From positions 1-55,657 of the forward strand of contig NZ_FOTT01000020.1 in the NCBI RefSeq assembly GCF_900114655.1: a DNA stretch of 55,657 bases, given 5' to 3'. Below, piece after piece: positions 51,566 to 55,657 of the stretch. Position 1 is the stretch's first letter, and every line of letters starts with the position of its first letter. Origin of the DNA: Candidatus Frackibacter sp. WG13 (lineage in GTDB: Bacteria > Bacillota > Halanaerobiia > Halobacteroidales > Acetohalobiaceae). A program made the position numbers and the translations under genes. The notes beneath the pieces were generated by a model. That model made no database searches and had not been told where the DNA came from. It saw only the letters and a program-made list of their open reading frames with translations.

Positions 51566-51622
51566 GATAATAACAAGTAAATCTGATAACTGTTTCAAAA
51601 GTGCCATTTAAGTGCCATAGGT

Positions 51623-52774
51623 TTAATTTTCTTCGATTAACCCCTCTAATTTATCAGCTGCTTCCTGTTGTAAGCTGGGAATAACATGTGAATAAGTGTC
51701 TAAAGTTTGAGTTATGCTTGAGTGGCCAAGACGTTCTTGAACTACCTTTGGATGTACTCCTTCTTGTAATAGAAGAGTAGCGTGTGTATGGCGTAAGTCA
51801 TGCAGTCTTATATCTTTGAATCCAGCTCTTTTAGCAACTCGTTTAAACCGTCTAGTAACTCCTTGAGGATTTGCAGGTGATCCGTCTTCATTACAGAAGA
51901 CAAGGTTTTGTTTAGTATAATAATTAGGTCCTAGGAGTAGTTTATTTTCAGATTGCTCTCTTTTTATTTTTTTGATAGCTTTAACAACATTATTTGAAAT
52001 GCTTATTAATCTCTCGCTAGATTTAGTTTTAGGTTTTTTAAATATAATACCTTCATTTCTAATTCTTTGCGATATTTGTCTGACTTGAATAGTCTTTTTA
52101 TTTAAGTCTATATCTTTCCATCTTAAACCTAACATTTCTCCTCTTCGCATACCCGTATTAACACTTATGTAAATGAAATTATAAATCCATTTATCTTTTG
52201 TTTCTTTTAAAACCTTATTGACTTGTTCTTTATTCAAATATTTAATTTCAGGCTCTTCTGGTGAAGGAGCTTTGATTGGGTCAGCTGGATTGCTTTTAAT
52301 TATCTGTAACTTAACAGCATATTTTAAAGCTTGACTTAATATCCGATTATGCTTTTCTACGGTAGTCTTAGATAAACCGCCAGGTTTACCATCCTGTCTA
52401 CCGGTCGTTAATTTTTTGCTTTGGTAAGACTGAATATGCATTGGTTTTAAATTTTTCAACTGTATGCTGCCAAGTTCAGGGATAAAATGTCTTTCAATTA
52501 TTTCTCGGTAATTAGCATAGCTACTAGGAGCTAGGTTAGGTTTACAATATTCTTTAAGCCATTTTTGCAATAGTTCTGCTGTGGTCATTTTTGAAGGCTC
52601 TACATAAGTACCAGTTTCCATTTCATGAATTAGCTTAGCCATAATTTTTTGGGCTTCTTTTTTAGTACCATTTACAGTTTTAGTCTTGCGCTTACGTTTA
52701 CCAGTAGCAGGGTTACGTCCAAGTTCAATTATTATTTTATACTTTTTTTGTCCAAGTTTTCTTAAATGAGCCAT
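51623..52774 (-). CDS. Phage/ICE-type tyrosine integrase
   Basis: A 383-residue recombinase. An N-terminal Arm-type DNA-binding domain (about 1-60, MAHLRKLGQKKYKI) is followed by the core-binding domain (about 65-160) and the catalytic domain. Active-site residues: Arg in GMRRGEMLGLRWKDID, Lys in FKKPKTKSSERLI, HxxR in LHDLRHTHATLL, His in RLGHSSITQ and the nucleophile Tyr in TLDTYSHVIP. A longer frame starts at 52864 but the ATG at 52774 is behind GAGGAGGT on the minus strand. A tRNA-Leu att-like site lies next to its stop, so it probably integrates at that tRNA. Confidence 0.93.
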   Translation of the reverse strand: MAHLRKLGQKKYKIIIELGRNPATGKRKRKTKTVNGTKKEAQKIMAKLIHEMETGTYVEPSKMTTAELLQKWLKEYCKPNLAPSSYANYREIIERHFIPELGSIQLKNLKPMHIQSYQSKKLTTGRQDGKPGGLSKTTVEKHNRILSQALKYAVKLQIIKSNPADPIKAPSPEEPEIKYLNKEQVNKVLKETKDKWIYNFIYISVNTGMRRGEMLGLRWKDIDLNKKTIQVRQISQRIRNEGIIFKKPKTKSSERLISISNNVVKAIKKIKREQSENKLLLGPNYYTKQNLVFCNEDGSPANPQGVTRRFKRVAKRAGFKDIRLHDLRHTHATLLLQEGVHPKVVQERLGHSSITQTLDTYSHVIPSLQQEAADKLEGLIEEN

Positions 52775-53104
52775 AAATGTTACCTCCTCTTCACAATAAT
52801 AAATTAAATAGTGACAAATTAGCACATATGTTCGATAAGGGGCTAAAAAAATACTAAAACACACTTACTATATATGATTATTTCTAGATAAATTGTTAAT
52901 AATCCTTTTAAAGTTTATATTTTTGTTCTTTGAAAGGGAATTAATGGATTGTTGGTGAATTAATATTATAGTAATGATTGTGGAGTTTAGCAGGATAAGA
53001 ATTATATATGAACTATACAAGAGAAAAAATATGATTAAAAGAGTAAAGAGGAGTTGAATTTTAATGAGAACAAGTAGGATTAAGAATCAAATCAGTTATT
53101 ACCA
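52673..53104 (+). repeat. 432-bp direct repeat, copy B
   Basis: Same 432 bp as 32948-33379, no gaps seen. Here the integrase is complete and the right-hand gene breaks off after 14 codons. The spacing between the copies is about 19.7 kb, and they are in direct orientation. Confidence 0.88.
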
Positions 53105-53129
53105 GTGGTATGAAAATATAGAATATTAG
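53064..53129 (+). pseudogene. Truncated copy of the 33339 gene
   Basis: 21 codons; the first 14 (MRTSRIKNQISYYQ) match the gene at 33339, the rest (WYENIEY) do not, and a stop follows. The ribosome site is retained. It is broken at the right end of the 432-bp repeat. Confidence 0.8.
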
Positions 53130-53177
53130 ATACTTGATTATTAAATACTATCCATAAAGACTGGGTGTGAGAAAACA

Positions 53178-53729
53178 ATGGATAGTATGTTAAAAGAAAA
53201 ATTATTAAAAATCCAAAATCAAGTTAATATCATGCAAACAAAATATTATGATTTATGGTATGATGAGATTCTGTTTTCATGGAGGTGGTGGTTAACATTA
53301 ATATTAGCCACCATCCCTTGGATAATTTGGATTAAGTTTAGGAAAAAGGAGAGTACTGATAGGTTATTATATGTTGCTTTATTTGTCATTGGTATTTCTT
53401 CTTGGCTTGACTTTTTAGGGTTGCAGTTAGGGCTTTGGTTTTATCCAGTAGATTTAGTTCCATCTATTCCTGCATATATCTCTTATGATTTTTGTATTTT
53501 ACCAGTTACCTATATGGGTTTTATTCAAATAAGGCCTAAAGTCTCACCTTTACTTAAAGGGATTACTATCGGGGTCATAAATGCATTTATTGCCGAACCT
53601 ATATTAATAGCACTAGATATGTATGTAGAGTCTAATAATTGGAGTAAAGGGTATTCATTTATTATATATGTGTTAATTTATTTAGTAGCACATAAAATTA
53701 GCAGAAGGTCTAAGTTTAAAAGTATTTAA
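53178..53729 (+). CDS. CBO0543 family membrane protein
   Basis: A 183-residue protein with about five membrane segments. An N-terminal coiled segment (LLKIQNQVNIMQTKYYDLWY) is followed by WWLTLILATIPWIIWIKF, GISSWLDFLGLQLGLWFYP and IPAYISYDFCILPVTYMGF, typical of this family from spore formers. Function is unknown. The ATG at 53178 follows GTGTGAGAAAAC without a good ribosome site; an alternative is the ATG at 53187. Confidence 0.72.
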   Translation: MDSMLKEKLLKIQNQVNIMQTKYYDLWYDEILFSWRWWLTLILATIPWIIWIKFRKKESTDRLLYVALFVIGISSWLDFLGLQLGLWFYPVDLVPSIPAYISYDFCILPVTYMGFIQIRPKVSPLLKGITIGVINAFIAEPILIALDMYVESNNWSKGYSFIIYVLIYLVAHKISRRSKFKSI

Positions 53730-53851
53730 GTAGGTTGTGGGAATAGTTAATATAAAATATTTAGTAGATAAGACTCATTCTAATATGGAAGCTTTAAATA
53801 AATTTAAGAATTATTTAAAAAATTAAATCAGTCTATGTCCTAAAAAGCAGT

Positions 53852-53875
53852 ATTACCGACGTTAGTGTCGGTAAT
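53852..53875. terminator. Hairpin next to the group II intron
   Basis: ATTACCGAC and GTCGGTAAT form a perfect 9-bp stem with a six-base loop, about 12 bases before the intron's probable 5' end. Some group II introns insert beside such hairpins. Between 53730 and 53851 a 29-codon frame (53737-53826) has no ribosome site and is not called. Confidence 0.5.
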
Positions 53876-53887
53876 AATTAAAGTTAG

Positions 53888-55657
53888 TACGCCAAGCAAG
53901 TTTGATATTTCTGGCAAGGTGAAGCCGTCTACTAGAGTAGACTTAGGATAATATCGATTATGAGAGATTACAACAGAACCAACGTAAATAGCTCAATGGT
54001 AAGAGCTTAAAAGATCGCCGACAGAAGGTCCACCTTTCACTACCTCACTGTCTTTGGTAAAGTGAAGGTCGTTCAATGGTTTGAGTAATATTTTAATTAG
54101 TCAATATATCTGATAACAGTCTTTGCTAGGTAAGGACTAACCATCCACCTATATCGAGTGTTGCGCTTTGAATTGGTAACAATTCAGGTGAAGTGTACAC
54201 AGAGAACTTTTTAGGCCAGAGGGAAGACCGTAATTCCTGAAGCATATTGAGCCCCGTTAGTATCGGGTCCTGGAAACAGGAGAAGAGCAGATGACGACGT
54301 AGTTAACGTTGCGGAAGTCAATACGAAGGAATTGTAAAAGGTGAGATTCCGGAGGGTCTGTCGGGGTCAGAGAACCTGGCATGAAGAGAAAGAAATATCA
54401 GGAATTTGGGAGGTCCTACAGGTTCCAATGATTATTGGAAGGTCTATCCAATCGAAAAAGAGGACGACCTGCGACTTGTAGGAAGTCGGATTAACTCATA
54501 GTACTCTGAGACCAGGAGAGCTGGTTACATGGGGAAGGGGTGACAGAAATATGTACTCATCAAAGGAAACACTAACCGGACGCGCAAGGCCGGAGCAATT
54601 AGTGCAAACCTCACTGAAGGGAATAGCAAAGAAAGCAAAACGACTCAAAAAGTATAGATTTCGTGACCTATATAGGCAGATAAACCATAGTGCTTTAAGT
54701 AAAGCTTGGGATAACATAAATAAGAAAGCAGCCGCAGGAGTAGATAAAATAACTGCCAAAGAATTTGCTAAAAACTTAAAAGATAATATTGAAAGTATAT
54801 TAGATAGCTTAATAGGTAAGCGATATCATGCAAAGATGGTACGTAGAGTGAATATAGAAAAGGACAATGGGAAACTTCGTCCACTGGGGATTCCAGTAGT
54901 TGCCGATAAAATAGTACAAAGAGCAACAGCCGATATATTAGAAGCAATTTATGAACAAGATTTTATAGATAATAGCTATGGATATAGACCAAACCGTGAT
55001 TCAAAAGTAGCAATAAAATCTTTAACAAAAGAATTACAGTTTGGCAAATACAGTTACATAGTTGAAGCAGATATCAAAGGATTTTTCGATAACATAGACC
55101 ATGATTGGTTAATAGAAATGTTAAAACAAAGAGTTAATGATAAAGAATTTATAAGGCTAATCAAGAAATGGTTAAAAGCTGGGATATTAAAAGAAGATGG
55201 ACAAGTCATTCATCCAGTTACAGGAACTCCTCAAGGTGGCATAATAAGTCCCATTCTAGCAAATATCTATCTACACTACGTATTAGATATCTGGTTTATA
55301 GGAAAAGTTAAGAAAGAATGTGCAGGTGAAGCCCATCTATGTCGTTACGCTGATGACTTTGTTTGTGCTTTTAGGTACAAAAGAGATGCAGAACGATTTT
55401 ATCACATGTTACAAAAGAGACTAAATAAATTTGGTCTAGCACTTTCATTGGAAAAGACAAATATAATCAGTTTCTCTAGATTCCGTAAATATGAAAATAA
55501 TAGCTTTGAATTTCTAGGGTTCGAGATGCGTTGGGGAACTTCAAGGAAAGGTAAGGACATAATTAAAAGGAGAACTTCACGCAAGAAACTAAGAAAATCA
55601 CTTAAGAATTTTACTAAGTGGTGCAAAGAAAATAGGAATAAGCGACTCAGAAGTTTG
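53888..55657 (+). mobile_element. Group II intron (3' end beyond the window)
   Basis: The RNA part runs from a GTACGCC-type 5' end near 53888 through about 660 bases rich in GAAA-like and GC hairpins (for example GGGGAAGGGGTGACAG just before the maturase start). The intron-encoded reverse transcriptase begins at 54551. Domain 5 and 6 and the 3' boundary are outside. The 5' boundary is estimated from the GUxCG-like consensus only. Confidence 0.85.
54551..55657 (+). CDS. ltrA: Group II intron reverse transcriptase/maturase, N-terminal 369 codons
   Basis: The frame is open from the ATG at 54551 to the window end, so the protein is partial. Reverse-transcriptase blocks: DNGKLRPLGIPVVADKIVQR (RT2), YGYRPNRDSKVAIKSL, YIVEADIKGFFDNIDHDWLI (RT3), GTPQGGIISPILANIYLHYV (RT4) and HLCRYADDFVCAF (RT5, with the catalytic YADD). 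It splices its host intron and copies it into DNA targets. Start of the maturase X domain is visible (RRTSRKKLRKSLKNF). The endonuclease part, if any, is not in the window. Confidence 0.94.
   Translation, partial: MYSSKETLTGRARPEQLVQTSLKGIAKKAKRLKKYRFRDLYRQINHSALSKAWDNINKKAAAGVDKITAKEFAKNLKDNIESILDSLIGKRYHAKMVRRVNIEKDNGKLRPLGIPVVADKIVQRATADILEAIYEQDFIDNSYGYRPNRDSKVAIKSLTKELQFGKYSYIVEADIKGFFDNIDHDWLIEMLKQRVNDKEFIRLIKKWLKAGILKEDGQVIHPVTGTPQGGIISPILANIYLHYVLDIWFIGKVKKECAGEAHLCRYADDFVCAFRYKRDAERFYHMLQKRLNKFGLALSLEKTNIISFSRFRKYENNSFEFLGFEMRWGTSRKGKDIIKRRTSRKKLRKSLKNFTKWCKENRNKRLRSL

Noticed and set aside
53737-53826. A 29-codon frame between the CBO0543 gene and the intron
   Set aside because: No ribosome site or family; may be a tail of a lost gene.
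54496-54759. An 87-codon minus-strand frame at the start of the intron maturase
   Set aside because: Antisense to the reverse transcriptase frame, which has clear RT motifs.

Overview
The window looks like a chromosomal segment of an AT-rich, spore-forming, anaerobic Firmicute. The best guess is the Halanaerobiales/Halobacteroidaceae group. Reasons: formyl-THF synthetase; a gerA/gerB/gerC germination operon; Spo0E-like phosphatases; strong AGGAGG ribosome sites; TTG and GTG starts; three UGA-recoded selenoprotein genes; and an omptin-type outer-membrane protease remnant, which fits a Firmicute with an outer membrane. The species cannot be fixed from the sequence alone.

Layout. 1-19 kb is ordinary chromosome: the end of fhs; a sigma-70 factor followed by two DUF2721 membrane proteins and a TPR protein; a PAS-HD-GYP protein; a glycerate operon (cdaR, glycerate kinase, GntP permease); a HAD phosphatase; a DEAD-box helicase and cold-shock gene; deoD with a small XapX gene; a MarR-MATE pair with a clear operator; and the ger operon on the minus strand. 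20-32 kb is a signalling block: a c-di-GMP-I riboswitch with terminator and a Spo0E-like gene; an unassigned conserved structured RNA; a partner-switching operon (PP2C phosphatase, RsbW-like kinase, FapA, STAS antagonist); an HD-GYP protein; an agr-type peptide locus (AgrB, a peptide precursor, and a short GHKL kinase between two membrane paralogues); an HD-GYP pseudogene; and a second Spo0E-like gene. 32.9-43 kb holds a ferritin-like protein, an integrase fragment in a 432-bp repeat, an AlkD-like repair protein, an AIM24-PrcB fusion, a LysM protein, CheW, two chemoreceptors, an orphan RNA candidate and an XRE regulator.

43.2-45.6 kb repeats the cassette of c-di-GMP-I riboswitch, terminator, Spo0E-like gene, conserved RNA and HD-GYP gene, followed by a decayed IS3 element and a ferritin-gene remnant. 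45.6-50.5 kb is a redox cluster: nitroreductase, a GrdB-family selenoprotein, a PPOX-like protein, an OsmC-family selenoprotein, a DsbA/FrnE-type selenoprotein, a VOC protein and a frameshifted rarD. 50.7-55.7 kb is mobile or decaying DNA: the omptin remnant, a tRNA-Leu 3'-end att-like site, an intact tyrosine integrase, the second 432-bp repeat, a CBO0543-family membrane protein, and a group II intron whose maturase runs off the window.

How it fits together. Two riboswitch-controlled Spo0E-like genes, three HD-GYP-type proteins plus one remnant, and a partner-switching operon suggest that c-di-GMP level is coupled to the Spo0A phosphorelay and so to the sporulation decision, with agr-type cell-cell signalling alongside. 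The coupling is inferred from gene order and RNA motifs; the individual families and motifs are read from the sequence.
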